From the NCBI GenBank assembly GCA_010279815.1, contig QEOQ01000640.1, forward strand, positions 722,117 through 786,116: a stretch of DNA of 64,000 bases, in the 5' to 3' direction. The notes under the pieces are model-generated. The model had not been told where the DNA came from, ran no database searches, and was given only the letters and a program-made list of their open reading frames with translations. A program made the translations under genes and the position numbers. Of this stretch, positions 1 to 10,729 are shown piece by piece. Position 1 is the first letter of the stretch; every line of letters begins with the position of its first letter. The stretch comes from Brachionus plicatilis (taxonomy: Eukaryota; Rotifera; Eurotatoria; Ploima; Brachionidae).

Positions 1-1390
1 ATGGATCATCTGCTTGGAACCCGTACTTAAAAAAAGACATCAAAAAAATTGAAAAAGTGCAGCGAAGATCTATTAAGCTTGGCTCCGTATCAAAATAGCT
101 AAGTTTAAAATGGCTAAATTAAATTAGCTGTTTCATTTTAGCTAAGTCATTTTTTGAGCTCTTTCAATCAAGTTAATTGTTAAATTAAATTAGCTAAAAT
201 CAAAATCGCTAAAAAAATAGAATCAAGATTCATTAATCATTCATTAATCAAGTCATTAATCTTTTTAAATAATTGTTGAAACCAAACACATTTAGATAAA
301 AAATCAAACAAAATGGATGAGCTTACCGAGTCAATTAGAAATTTGAATTTGAACAAAGGTTTTGTTTCTCTCTCTTAGTTCACACTAATACTACTACTAA
401 AATGAGATATACTGAAATAGATTCATAGATTTTTTTTTCGTAGCATAATTATTTCATAGCAAAACTATTTAATAGATTTATTTTCATATAATTTTCTAAG
501 GGATTAAATATAGAAAAATAATTCAAAAAAAATTTTTAATTTTTTTTCAGAATAAAAATCTCTCTTATTTATCATTGACAAAAAAATTTAAAAATATTTA
601 AAATTTTCCTTTAATATGTCACATTGAATAAGCAAAATAAATTGTTTAAATAAATAAAAATAAAACAAAAATTCAATTGAGAAGAATTGTTTCAAGAGTT
701 AATAAAATTTAAATACATTTAAAATTCTTTCTTCAAAAAATTTAGAAGATACTGTTCGTAATTTAAGTTTAATATTGAAATATTGAATGAACATTTTTTG
801 ATTGACAAAAACAGATTTTTTTTAAAATAGTAATCAATTAGTAATTTCGAACTTGTAAATAAAATTTAGCTTTTCTGACTTAGCTATTTTTAATTAATCA
901 ATTAGTAATTTTAGGTTTAGCTATTTTGATTTTAGCTAATTTAATTTAGCTATTTTGATTAAGCTTGTACCACAATTACGGAACAAGAGCTATGATTTGC
1001 GCTTGAACTCCAAACTCTTGAGGAAAGAAGGATTAGAGGTGACCTAATCCAACAATTCAAGTCAAATAATAACATTAATAGTATCATTAGTGGTATCATC
1101 CGATACCACTGTCCCAACCCGGGTCAGTTAGATCAACGAGAAGCCAAAACCAACTTTACCGACAGCTTGTCAAAAATTGCTCTCCTCGCAACCATTTCTT
1201 CACCAACCGAATCATTGCTTATTAGAATGCGCTACCCGATGATGTTAAACATGCACCAACAGTCAACAGCTTCAAGAACAGATTAGACAATTTTAATTCG
1301 TCTCAAAGAAACTCTTCAATCTAAATTTATCTTCCATAGCCAAGTACGATAGTGCTAAGCTCCGCGGGCCTCCTGTTGCAGATAATTTTA
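1..1390 (+). mobile_element. LINE fragment (C-terminal ORF2 and 3' end), split by an inserted element
   Basis: Bases 1-80 read as the end of a LINE reverse-transcriptase ORF (a WNPYLKKDIKKIEKVQRR-like stretch). The reading resumes at 967 with KLVPQLRNKSYDLRL and runs, with frameshifts and stops, to about 1340. It shows the usual non-LTR ORF2 tail: an FFTNRI-like motif, then a YWN..PDDVKHAPTVNSFKNRLD-like motif. The tract is broken by the 81-957 insertion. It is a dead 3' fragment, probably of the jockey/CR1 type. Clade assignment is by eye only. Confidence 0.7.
81..957. mobile_element. Non-autonomous inverted-repeat element inserted in the LINE, 9-bp target duplication
   Basis: The LINE reading is interrupted exactly between two copies of ATTAAGCTT (72-80 and 958-966). 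The insert has inverted ends rich in CAAAATAGCTAA-type repeats, with several copies near each end. It carries no ORF of note. A 9-bp duplication fits Mutator-like elements, but the extreme left end (GGCTCCGTAT) has no counterpart on the right, so the superfamily is uncertain. Confidence 0.6.
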
Positions 1391-2057
1391 TAAAAATAAC
1401 AATAATAATTTGATTCATTAGTTATCATTTTAATTCTTTATTAATTTTATTTAATTTTTTGGTATTAATGTGTCTTTAATATCTCTAATACATCAAAAAG
1501 CTATACAAATTTCATATTAGATGATGATTAAATTTTTTCTTAAATTGATTTTAAAGTGCAAATTAGCAAATTTTTTAATTTGGATTTTTCTATTAATTTA
1601 TTTATTCATTATTAAAAAAATCTAGACTTGTACAAAAGTCAAGAAAAAAATCTGAACAAGTCAAATAGTGACTTGGACTTAAAATTTTTTTTTTTTAAAT
1701 GACAAGTCTTGACTTGTTTCAAAAATTTAAAAATTACAAGTTTAAATTTTGACTTATTTTAAGAATAGAATGCACATTATCGTTATATTCTTTTTAAGTG
1801 AATTTATTAATTATAACGAAAAAATATTTATGCTTAAAAAAAATTTATAAATAAATCACAAGTATTTTCAGTATTAAAAAATGTATAACTTGTAATTTTT
1901 TTATTTTTGAAACAAGCCAAACTACTGTCTTGCACTTGACTTGTGACTTTTATGCAACTCTGAAAAAATTTCTTTGGCATAAAAAAACTAAAAATTGGAA
2001 AAATAGAGAATTAAATGCTGATAAAGGTATATTCTACAAATTTTATTTATTCAGAGC
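1391..2057. other. Non-coding; dispersed repeat with CAAGTC-rich insertion
   Basis: No gene seen. Bases about 1455-1625 and 1965-2010 match a segment at about 9003-9260 upstream of the glycosyltransferase gene. Between them (about 1622-1965) lies AT-rich DNA bounded by repeated ACTTGAC/CAAGTC motifs in both orientations, which looks like a small foldback insertion absent from the other copy. Confidence 0.5.
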
Positions 2058-2260
2058 ATAATTTAATTATCTATTTAAGCTGATTAATTTTTTATTTCAC
2101 CATTTAACATTTTAAACGCTTCGGCCATGTGCTATGCTTGAGACAAATCTGAAACAGTTTCACAATTAAAAGATTTATTTAGCTTGACAAATTTGAATGA
2201 TGAGCAAATTTTGAGTTGAATCAGAAATAATGTCCAGTGTTAATGGCTTGAGTCGAGAAA
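2009..2260 (+). pseudogene. Serpin pseudogene fragment (start of body exon)
   Basis: Around 2012-2030 there is a match to the end of serpin exon 1 and its donor (AAATGCTG.TAAAGGTATATT). From about 2095 the sequence resembles the start of serpin exon 2 (SPFSIS..AMCYA..SETVSQLKDLFSLTNLNDEQILS), with a TGA in place of a Gly/Ala codon and further stops. Homology fades after about 2260. This is a truncated, inactive relative of the intact serpins downstream. Confidence 0.7.
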
Positions 2261-2819
2261 AAATATGCATACTTTTAGGATTTGATGTTGCATTTAATCA
2301 TGTTATCATAACATGATTAGATAATAAACTAAATTTTGCCTTTTGAAATACAGTTTTACAAAAAATTTAAGATCTATATGATTCTCATTTTTTTCATATT
2401 TTTCAAATTTTTTACCACGTTAATAAAATCTTTACATGAAATAATATGTTTTATTGTTTAATACTCAAAAAAAAATAGAAATTGATTAGTGTTAATATAA
2501 TTTTATAAAATATTTTTAAAATTTTTTTATAATGCAATGAAAAACACAATATTTAGAAATAATTTTAAGTGAAAATTCTTTCATTTTTAAGTTTAAAAAT
2601 TATGCCTCTATGAATTATTCATATTACATAATAATAAATCAAATTCAAGACATTAAAACTGAGATCGTAAATAGAAAATAATTATTATTGTAAAAAAGAG
2701 TAAGAAATTATAAAAATTTATTGATTTAAACTTTTGAATAAAAATTATCGACAAGAAATTTATATAGGATTATAGCATATCATAAATGACCCATTTTTAA
2801 TTATTATTCTTATTATTTA
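2058..2819 (+). repeat. Left copy of a ~760-bp direct repeat flanking a LINE
   Basis: This block recurs almost base for base at 5789-6543. The visible differences are an 8-base gap near 2085 and one T in a T run near the end. It begins at ATAATTTAATTATC and ends just before the 5' end of the LINE. It includes the serpin pseudogene fragment and anonymous AT-rich DNA. Confidence 0.85.
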
Positions 2820-2988
2820 ATAAATTAATAAACTTAAACATTTATTAAAGAAAATTGACATCAGCTAAATAAATTCAATAAAAGTCGTTTATTTGTTCTT
2901 TAAATGATTTAATTAGAAAATTTGAAAATTAATAGCGTCATCACGTGACAATCTAAGATTTTAACAAAATTAAAAAGGTGTGGTTACG

Positions 2989-3606
2989 ATGGAGCAATCT
3001 CAGCAAGTGAATGAATCTGTTCCATCCCACTCTGAACCTGAATGCCTATTTTATTTATCCCAGTTCGCATTAAGGTCGTTGGATGATCAATGTAAATCGG
3101 AGTTAACCTCATTTTATGTCTCAAGACTTGATCAATTTGCAAGAATTCCTCAAAATGACTTAACTGAATGTTTTAAACAACTCCAAATCGAAATGATAAA
3201 GCATCTACGAAAGGAACTATCGTTTCAACTTCTTGCACACCACAGCCTCCAGGGCTCTTTTATGCTTAGATCGATTTCGAGTCTAAATTCGCTCTCGAAG
3301 GACATTTACGCTATTACGCACTTATCTCTCAACAATAATGTTTCTGAAACTGATTTTCTTGTGGTCTACAAAAAAACTCAAAACACTCATCCTCTTGACG
3401 AAGACGACCTAAATGACATATACACTGAAATTGAAGACGTTCATTTAGATGTTAAACGTACAAAAAACCAAATGAAATCGTTGATTGAAATGGTCAAAAT
3501 CCAATCTTCTCAAATTGAAAACCTGCTAAACGAGAACAAAACCTTGAAATCAGTTGTTGAAACAAACAATCTTATTCTCAAACAAATCCAAACAACATTT
3601 CAATAA
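2989..3606 (+). CDS. LINE ORF1-like protein with C-terminal coiled coil
   Basis: The first ATG is at 2989 and gives about 205 aa. No CCHC knuckle or RRM could be recognised. The last ~70 residues (from about DDLNDIYTEIEDV) show heptad-like spacing of hydrophobic residues typical of a coiled coil, as in many LINE ORF1 proteins. The ORF overlaps the following RT frame by about 50 nt in a different frame. ORF1 proteins usually bind element RNA, but that role is inferred only from position here. It may be truncated at its C-terminus by the deletion that removed the endonuclease. Confidence 0.55.
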   Translation: MEQSQQVNESVPSHSEPECLFYLSQFALRSLDDQCKSELTSFYVSRLDQFARIPQNDLTECFKQLQIEMIKHLRKELSFQLLAHHSLQGSFMLRSISSLNSLSKDIYAITHLSLNNNVSETDFLVVYKKTQNTHPLDEDDLNDIYTEIEDVHLDVKRTKNQMKSLIEMVKIQSSQIENLLNENKTLKSVVETNNLILKQIQTTFQ

Positions 3607-3607
3607 G

Positions 3608-5569
3608 GAACTAAAATTGATAAAAGATAAGTTAATTGACATCAATCAAAAAATAAAAACGGATCCCTCCTTTGAACCTAAAAGAAGACAATTAAAGAAA
3701 GAATTTAGAAGAGCTCAACGACAGCAAATTTATCTAAATGAATTAAAAGAGCAAGCAAAAATAGAAAGTCTTTTCTCTTTAAAAGATAGGAATAGATTTT
3801 GGAAAAGACTTGCACAGTCTAAAAATAAAAGAAATGTTAGAAAAGAAATAACCCTCCCACTGGATAAACTCTTTTCTCATTTCTTAAACTTATTCAAAGA
3901 GGATGAATCCTCTCTCTCAAGTGATCAGATAAATATTAAAAAACATGTGAATGAAACATTTGTTAACTACACTCGTCCTGCTAATCTGCCTTTTTTTGAG
4001 CTGTCTCAACTAAAGAAAATAATATCAGAATTTGATAACTCAAAAGTAACTGGTTTTGACAAAATCTCCTATAACCTTTTAAAAAATGTAAATTTTGTTG
4101 GCTTTTATGAAATTCTACTTGAATTCTTCAACCAACTTCTACTATTCAATAAAATCCCAAAAAATCTTAATACTTCAAAAATTAATCCTATTCTAAAAGA
4201 TAATTTAAAAAACAGCTATGATCTAAACAATATAAGACCTATTTCTATTTCAAACTGCTTTGCTCAAATCCTAGAAAAACTTATTCTAATTAACTCCCCT
4301 GATCTTTACAAAGTTAGTAATAACCAATTTGGTTTTAAGAAAAAAACCTCATGTAACCATGCCATTTTTGTATTAAAAGAAACAACTCTTAACTACATCA
4401 ATAAAGGCTCTGGATGTAGGATAGCATCTTTAGATGCAGAAAAGGCCTTTGACAAAATTTGGCGTGATGGCTTATTCTATAAACTATTAAAGAGACTGCA
4501 TACTTCCTAGTGGGTATTGCTTAGGATTTATTATAACTCAGCACTAGCTGTTTTATCTCTTCCAAATAATCTAACAACTAAACCCTTTAAAATTGAAACT
4601 AGTGTAAAACAAGGAGCTATTTTATCTTCTTTTCTTTTCAACATATATATTGATGATCTTATAATAGAATGCCTTAACAATGAGCTTGGAGCTCTTTATA
4701 AAAATCTTAATGTTTCTATCATTGTCTACGCAGATGATATAATCTTAATAAGCCCAGTTGACTCCCATCTACAAATGCTTTTGGATATTTGTGGATCTTA
4801 TGGGAATAAATGGAGAATAAAATTTAATCCTAATAAAACAAAAGTTGTTAACTTTGGCACTCAATTATTTAAGTCGGTATTTCACCTTAATGGATCCGAA
4901 CTTGAAGAAGCAAATCAGTTAAAATACTTAGGATTCATTATAGATTCTAATCTTGACCTTAACACACAGGCAGTTATAAATTTTAAAAAAGTTCAGAGCA
5001 GCTTTTTTGGAATTTCATATCTTCTCCCTAAAAATAGTCCTACCTCTTCACCTAAATTCAAATCATTTATATACAAAACATTTTGCTTATCTAAATTCAC
5101 ATATGGTCTTGAGGCTCTTACTCTTAATTCGACCACAAAGGATTCAATAAATAAATTACAAAACAACTTAATTAGACAAATGTTTGGTTTAAAAGCCTAC
5201 TGTCACATGTCACCAGTCTTAAAAGTACTAAAATTATTCAACTTTGATGAACTTTATCTATTTTCAAAACTAACTTTTATTGATACAATTAAATATAATT
5301 ATCTATCATCACAATTTTTAAAATATATGCTAAGTGACCCCCCCTCTAATAAATCTTTTTCCTCCGACTTAGTACTTATTTCCAAGTACTTTAAAATTGA
5401 AACCTCAAAAATTTCAGTAAATATAAACCAACTTAAACAAAATCTTAAGATTAATCTGATTTATAATGATGGTATATCTGATTCAATTTGGTTATGTCTT
5501 TGCAATTTAAAATTAAAACATTACAGAACTCTCCTAAATGAGCTAATTCAAAATAAAAGAAATTCATGA
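3608..5569 (+). pseudogene. LINE ORF2 reverse transcriptase, endonuclease lost, one in-frame stop
   Basis: The frame opens at 3554 and can be followed to the TGA at 5567. RT landmarks in order are: the LKKEFRRAQRQQ linker; RPISISNCFAQILEKLI; FGFKKKTSCNHA; SLDAEKAFDKIW (motif A, catalytic Asp); VKQGAILSSFLFNIYIDDLI (motif B); VYADDIILIS (motif C, catalytic YADD); and a KYLGFIID thumb-region motif. TAG at 4508-4510 breaks the frame between motifs A and B, and the same frame resumes at once with WVLLRIYYNSA. The APE-type endonuclease expected N-terminal to the linker is absent. The element could not make full ORF2 protein. Confidence 0.85.
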
Positions 5570-5788
5570 ATTTTGGTCCAAATTATCTTGCTTTCTAACT
5601 TTCATGCCTTTTTCTATTTTCGAACTAACATTCCTTTTTTATTTTTGTAATTTTATTTTTAGGTAATAATTTTTCATTTTTTAAAAAAAAACACAAAAAC
5701 ACAAAAAAAAATTTTTTTTATCTTTATTTTCTTTTACTTCTCCTTAAAGGAGGTTAATTCAATTCAATAAATAATAAATAAATAATAA

Positions 5789-6543
5789 ATAATTTAATTA
5801 TCTATTTAAGCTGATTATTTCACCATTTAACATTTTAAACGCTTCGGCCATGTGCTATGCTTGAGACAAATCTGAAACAGTTTCACAATTAAAAGATTTA
5901 TTTAGCTTGACAAATTTGAATGATGAGCAAATTTTGAGTTGAATCAGAAATAATGTCCAGTGTTAATGGCTTGAGTCGAGAAAAAATATGCATACTTTTA
6001 GGATTTGATGTTGCATTTAATCATGTTATCATAACATGATTAGATAATAAACTAAATTTTGCCTTTTGAAATACAGTTTTACAAAAAATTTAAGATCTAT
6101 ATGATTCTCATTTTTTTCATATTTTTCAAATTTTTTACCACGTTAATAAAATCTTTACATGAAATAATATGTTTTATTGTTTAATACTCAAAAAAAAATA
6201 GAAATTGATTAGTGTTAATATAATTTTATAAAATATTTTTAAAATTTTTTTATAATGCAATGAAAAACACAATATTTAGAAATAATTTTAAGTGAAAATT
6301 CTTTCATTTTTAAGTTTAAAAATTATGCCTCTATGAATTATTCATATTACATAATAATAAATCAAATTCAAGACATTAAAACTGAGATCGTAAATAGAAA
6401 ATAATTATTATTGTAAAAAAGAGTAAGAAATTATAAAAATTTATTGATTTAAACTTTTGAATAAAAATTATCGACAAGAAATTTATATAGGATTATAGCA
6501 TATCATAAATGACCCATTTTTTAATTATTATTCTTATTATTTA
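5789..6543 (+). repeat. Right copy of the ~760-bp direct repeat flanking the LINE
   Basis: This nearly perfect copy of 2058-2819 starts immediately after the (AATA)n tail of the LINE. It repeats the serpin pseudogene fragment (about 5815-5990). The near identity of the two copies means the duplication is recent. Confidence 0.85.
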
Positions 6544-7356
6544 TTGATTTAAGTCTCATAGGCAAACAAAAAAAAAAGCTCATTTTTCAATCATATAATA
6601 ATAATAATAAGTATAATGAAATTATCAATTTTGAGAAAAATTTAAAAAAGGAAAAATAATAAAATTAAATTATAATTAATAAAAGTTTAAAATTCTGATA
6701 AAACTATTCCGCATCATATATTTGTTAATTCTATGTAAAAACAACTGCACGTTTTTAGTAAATGCTTCGGAATTTTCAACTAAATCTGATCTGATCTTCG
6801 AACATTTTTACGAATTTCTACACTTTTAGAAATAAATCTTTATTTATTTTGTTTTAACAATTTATTTATGTCATATTTATTTTGATTAAGTATTTCAGAA
6901 TGCCAAAAATTCAAGTATTTTTAATTTAATATTAAATTAATTTTCCATTGTAAGTTTAATGAAAAATTTTGTCAATCCAACTAAACTTATCAAAGAAGAT
7001 GAAAAAGATAGAACAAAAAAACATAAATTTAAAAATAATAAAATTACTTGAAATACTTGTAATTAAAATATTGATCAGGTCTTCATTGAAAGCCTCTTGT
7101 CTAGCCATATTTTGGTTGTATTTAATTATTTGAAATCTAGGCAACCAAAAAATATAGTATAGTTTTCTAGTATTTTCTGCTTCATGTCATTGCTAATATG
7201 TCATAGTTTTGTGAGTTTTATAAGGTACGCGTCTTCTAATACGAAAGTTTATATTTTTTGGAGGGCTTAAAGAAAATAAAATTAAAATTTTTGATTTCTA
7301 AGTTGAATTATTATATTTTTAGGAAGAAATATTTCCAGAGTTATTAAGAAGTCATA
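6544..7356. other. AT-rich intergenic DNA
   Basis: No gene or clear repeat recognised. The short minus-strand open frame near 6956-7144 is hydrophobic AT-rich noise. Confidence 0.5.
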
Positions 7357-8664
7357 ACGGGTGACAGCATAAAATCGAGACGAACTTTAAAAGGTCATAA
7401 CTCCATTAATATTTATAAAAATAAAACGAAATTTTGAGAAAACATAACAGTTTTATTCTAGTTTTTATGCTTTTATCTTTTTTCACTAAGTGAATTTATT
7501 CGAATATTATTGAGTCGTTTGGATGTAGAGGCCAAAAGGTCCTGTACGAGATTTTGGTCCATATTTCTTATACAAAGTCGTTTTTTATTCATTAGTTCAT
7601 CTAAGTTAAGTTAACTAACATCTAAGTTAACACTTTTCCCTTTAAAATGGACCAAAAATCTTCAATTGGTCGTACTTCTGGCACATTTGCAGGGTTTTCG
7701 CATTTTTGCACAAATTTGATATTTTGGTCAATCAAGTAGTTGACCACTGTATTGGCATAATGAGAGCTCGCCAAGTCGGGCCAGAACATATAGTTGCCTT
7801 CTGAATGATGCTTTTTAATAAACGGAATAACTCCACGCTTTATAAAGTCTAAAAAGACAGTTTGGTTGACTGCAAGTCCACTTTTTGTATGATTGGCGCC
7901 GAAATACCGTTCTCAGAAATGACCAACCAAACAAGTAATTTCTGCTCAAATTTCTTAACTGGGGTATATTTTGTACTTGCTGGTGTTGCAGCAATGTTAC
8001 TTGAGTAAAATATACCATTTAAATTGATTTTACCATGACTGAGAGTGAAATAGGATTCATCATCTAAAATCCAGGAAATTTTTGGATTTATTTGAATACA
8101 AATTTCTACATTTAACTCTTGCTACTTTTTTTTGCGTTTCGGTTCGGTCAGGGATTTTCGTCTTTTTTCTAGGTGTTATTTGAAGCTTCTTCAACAATTT
8201 TGAGACCATTTACTGGCTTATATCAAACTTTTTGGTTGCTTGACGCTGACTGATGTTGTCTTTATGATCAAAAGCCTTTTTTAGCTTGTTGAGTTGTACT
8301 TAAGTCATTTTTTTCAGTGTTTGACCAGATCCTTGTTTCCATTCTGGTGAAAAATATTCACTACGTTTTAAAATTCGGTAAACAGTACTCCTTGGATTTT
8401 TTTCTGCCATAAAATGCCTCACAGTGAATATCTTTCCAAGTGATCTATTTTCGTTAAAAAACGCGTACACGCGAATTCTTAGGGCCTCTTCTTTAGATGA
8501 ATTTATTTTGGTCATTTTTAATTCAAATTGAATAATTTTTTTTTATCGTATTTAAAATTAAATTTACTACAAGAATATAGAATATGGAAAGAGATTTAAA
8601 AAAAAAATTAAAATAGCATTGCAAATCATCTTAAGGTTCGTCTCGATTTTTAGCTGTCACCCGT
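7357..8664 (-). mobile_element. Tc1/mariner-type transposon, degenerate
   Basis: The element has about 34-bp terminal inverted repeats beginning ACGGGTGACAGC (7357 and, inverted, 8664), with a conserved AAATCGAGACGAAC block, and TA target duplications at 7355-7356 and 8665-8666. Its total length of about 1.3 kb is typical of mariner elements. It encodes one minus-strand transposase relic. The right end marks the 5' side of the transposase. Confidence 0.85.
7621..8515 (-). pseudogene. Tc1/mariner transposase pseudogene
   Basis: Reading on the minus strand, 8515-8300 encodes a helix-turn-helix N-terminus (MTKINSSKEEALRIRVY... with VYRILKRS). After frameshifts and stops, 7883-7621 encodes the catalytic core end, containing WPDLASSHYA (second Asp) and VRPIEDFW (third acid, Glu in the PIE position). 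About 37 residues separate these two acids, so it is DD37E-like if that Glu is catalytic. The first Asp falls in the damaged middle part. The gene is clearly inactive. Confidence 0.75.
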
Positions 8665-9342
8665 TAGAGTCAAAATGTATCAGCTGCTACAATTTACAGA
8701 ATATGTTTTGGTCCTTCGGAACTTAAGCTTTGGCACTTTTTATATTTTTTTTTTGATTTTTGTACCAAATTTCACAATGCCGTTTCTGACTTGACTTAAA
8801 AAGACTTAAAAATTACTTTTTTTTTTTACTTTCTGCAAATAACCGATTATTTTTAAAAGATTCACCTTCAAATTAAGAAAATTCAGTTTTTTGTTCAAAG
8901 GCTAGTGTGAATGAGAAACTTGAATTTCAGTCTACATTCTCAATTTTTTGATTTGAAAAAATTATTTTACTTTTTTAATTAAAATTAATGAAGAAATTTC
9001 CAGGTTTTTAATGTGCTTTTATTATCTCCAAAAAATCAAAAAGCTATTTAAATATCAAATTAGATGATTATTACATTTTTTCTTAAATTCATTTTTAGAT
9101 TTTAAAGTGCAAATTTTTAAATTTGGGTTTTTCTATTAATTTTTTTATTCATGTAGTTTTTTCAAAACCGGATTAGTTTTTAAAATATTTAAAATAATTT
9201 TGTGGTTTCTTTGGTAACATTAAAAAACTAAAAATTGGAAAAAAAAAGAGAGTAAAAACTTTTTAAAAATGAAAGCCTAGAGTGAATAGCTTTTAAGTTT
9301 TTTTTATCCCACAAATATTGACATATGTAAATTTTATGACAA
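8665..9342. other. Intergenic region upstream of the glycosyltransferase gene, with a duplicated block
   Basis: Bases about 9003-9260 match 1455-2010, the DNA that precedes the serpin pseudogene. Here the block leads into the glycosyltransferase gene instead. The stretch 8665-8760 has CAGCTG..ACAATTT-like bits resembling the foldback family at 10730-11046. No ORF is supported. Confidence 0.5.
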
Positions 9343-10572
9343 ATGAATTTGAAAAAAAAAATTTTTTACAATATTTTAATTTTTTCTTTATTGATAACAT
9401 GGATTTTAAACAAGAGTAAAAATAAGCAATATGGCAAAGATTACGAAATTTTAAAACCAAACATTTTAGGTTCAAATTCCAGTTTTGAGGATGAGCTGGA
9501 AATGGTTTCCGAAACATTTTGCGACCATCAAAATGAAAAAACTGAGCTCGCTGAATGCCTAAAAAATTTGTCAAAACTCGATGAAAAAATTCAAATCAAA
9601 CGATCTGAAAACAGATTCTATAACCCTTGTGATGATTGCTTTACTTTCGAAGGACGTAAAATTCCAATTTATCACCACACATTTTGGCAATTGAGTGATG
9701 CACAAAATTCTTCAGGTTATAAATTTAAGCGTCGTGTTTTGTTTCTAAATGTGATGTCTTTTTTTTATTCTCAAAATCTATGCTGTAGCAAGTACATTTT
9801 TTGGAAGTTGAAAAATTTCCCGGTCGAAATAGAAGCCACTCTAGTCAAAAAATTTTCAAAGTTCATAAAAAATAAAACATTTGAAATAATTGAATTTGAC
9901 ATAGTCAAACTTTGTGAAAAATCAAAAAAATTAAATGGATCCATCATAAACCAGTATCCAATTTGTAAAGAAAGCCGGGAAATGCGCTATTTTAACTTGA
10001 TTTCTCTCAGTGATTTGGTCAGATTTTTTGTGCTAGATCTCTATGGAGGTATTTATGTTGATGGAGATGTCATTTTTCTGAAAGAGACAAATCTTTTATG
10101 GAAACAGAGCTTTGTGTATAGATGGTCTTATACTAACAAAATAAACACAGCCATAATTGGAATTAATAAATATTTTAGCACTCATTTTAAAGATTTTTAC
10201 GATAGGATATTTTCAAGAGAAAAATCAACTTCAGCAATTATTTCTTCTCTTCATCCATTTAGTTTATCAAGTAAAATAAAAGCAAATTTGTTCGGGAGAT
10301 TTAAACTTAAAGTATATCATAGTTTTTTGTTCGATTCTGCATGGCTGTGCTTTGATGGAAAAAAAAAGCGAGTTAGTAAAGAAACAGTTTGTGGATTTGA
10401 TGAGTTCAACAATCGATATTTGGTTGATATCAAAAATTACTCAATTGAAAATTTTTTCAAGGGAGCTTTTTCATATCATTTGCACTTGGTCAACTGCGGA
10501 GTTAATATACGAAATGATTCTATTTTTTATTTTTTTGAAGATTTTTATCTTAATAAACTTGACTTGGAATGA
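9343..10572 (+). CDS. Type II membrane glycosyltransferase with DXD motif (GT32-like)
   Basis: This intronless gene encodes 409 aa. A short basic N-terminus (MNLKKK) is followed by a signal-anchor segment at about residues 7-23 (IFYNILIFSLLITWIL), the topology of Golgi glycosyltransferases. The core SDLVRFFVLDLYGGIYVDGD at about 223-242 is the nucleotide-sugar/metal-binding DXD segment (D240, D242) of the sugar-binding DXD family to which GT32 and alpha-1,4-glycosyltransferases belong. An NTAIIGI stretch follows, as expected for an acceptor-side motif. Donor and acceptor cannot be told from sequence. It has an early ATG, no stops and the same AT bias as its surroundings. The lack of introns contrasts with the other genes here and could reflect a retrocopy or acquisition, but nothing else shows this. 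Confidence 0.75.
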   Translation: MNLKKKIFYNILIFSLLITWILNKSKNKQYGKDYEILKPNILGSNSSFEDELEMVSETFCDHQNEKTELAECLKNLSKLDEKIQIKRSENRFYNPCDDCFTFEGRKIPIYHHTFWQLSDAQNSSGYKFKRRVLFLNVMSFFYSQNLCCSKYIFWKLKNFPVEIEATLVKKFSKFIKNKTFEIIEFDIVKLCEKSKKLNGSIINQYPICKESREMRYFNLISLSDLVRFFVLDLYGGIYVDGDVIFLKETNLLWKQSFVYRWSYTNKINTAIIGINKYFSTHFKDFYDRIFSREKSTSAIISSLHPFSLSSKIKANLFGRFKLKVYHSFLFDSAWLCFDGKKKRVSKETVCGFDEFNNRYLVDIKNYSIENFFKGAFSYHLHLVNCGVNIRNDSIFYFFEDFYLNKLDLE

Positions 10573-10729
10573 ACAAAAATTTTTCTTGAAATTTAAATAT
10601 TATTTATTATTCAAAGATTAAGCGAATTATGGTTCATTAATTTATTAGTGAAAATTTCTATGGTCAGATTTTTTTAAAAAGTTGTGTTAAAAACCAAGAT
10701 GTGTCCGAATTTCATTTGGTGGTATTTTA

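Larger units (their letters stand above)
2820..5788 (+). mobile_element. Non-LTR retrotransposon with ORF1, RT and hairpin/AATA-repeat 3' tail; endonuclease missing
   Basis: The element runs from a short 5' leader through ORF1 (2989-3606) and an ORF2 with all core reverse-transcriptase motifs. It ends in a CTCCTTAAAGGAG hairpin followed by an (AATA)n-like tail. The segment after ORF1 corresponds to the linker that normally follows the APE endonuclease in jockey-like LINEs, so the endonuclease appears deleted. It lies precisely between two ~760-bp direct repeats. An in-frame TAG at 4508 also interrupts ORF2. Confidence 0.8.

Noticed and set aside
2820..5788. Interpretation of the flanking 760-bp repeats as LTRs of a retrovirus-like element
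   Set aside because: The RT is of LINE type with no protease, integrase or RNase H frame. The repeats contain a serpin fragment and lack TG...CA ends, primer-binding site and polypurine tract.
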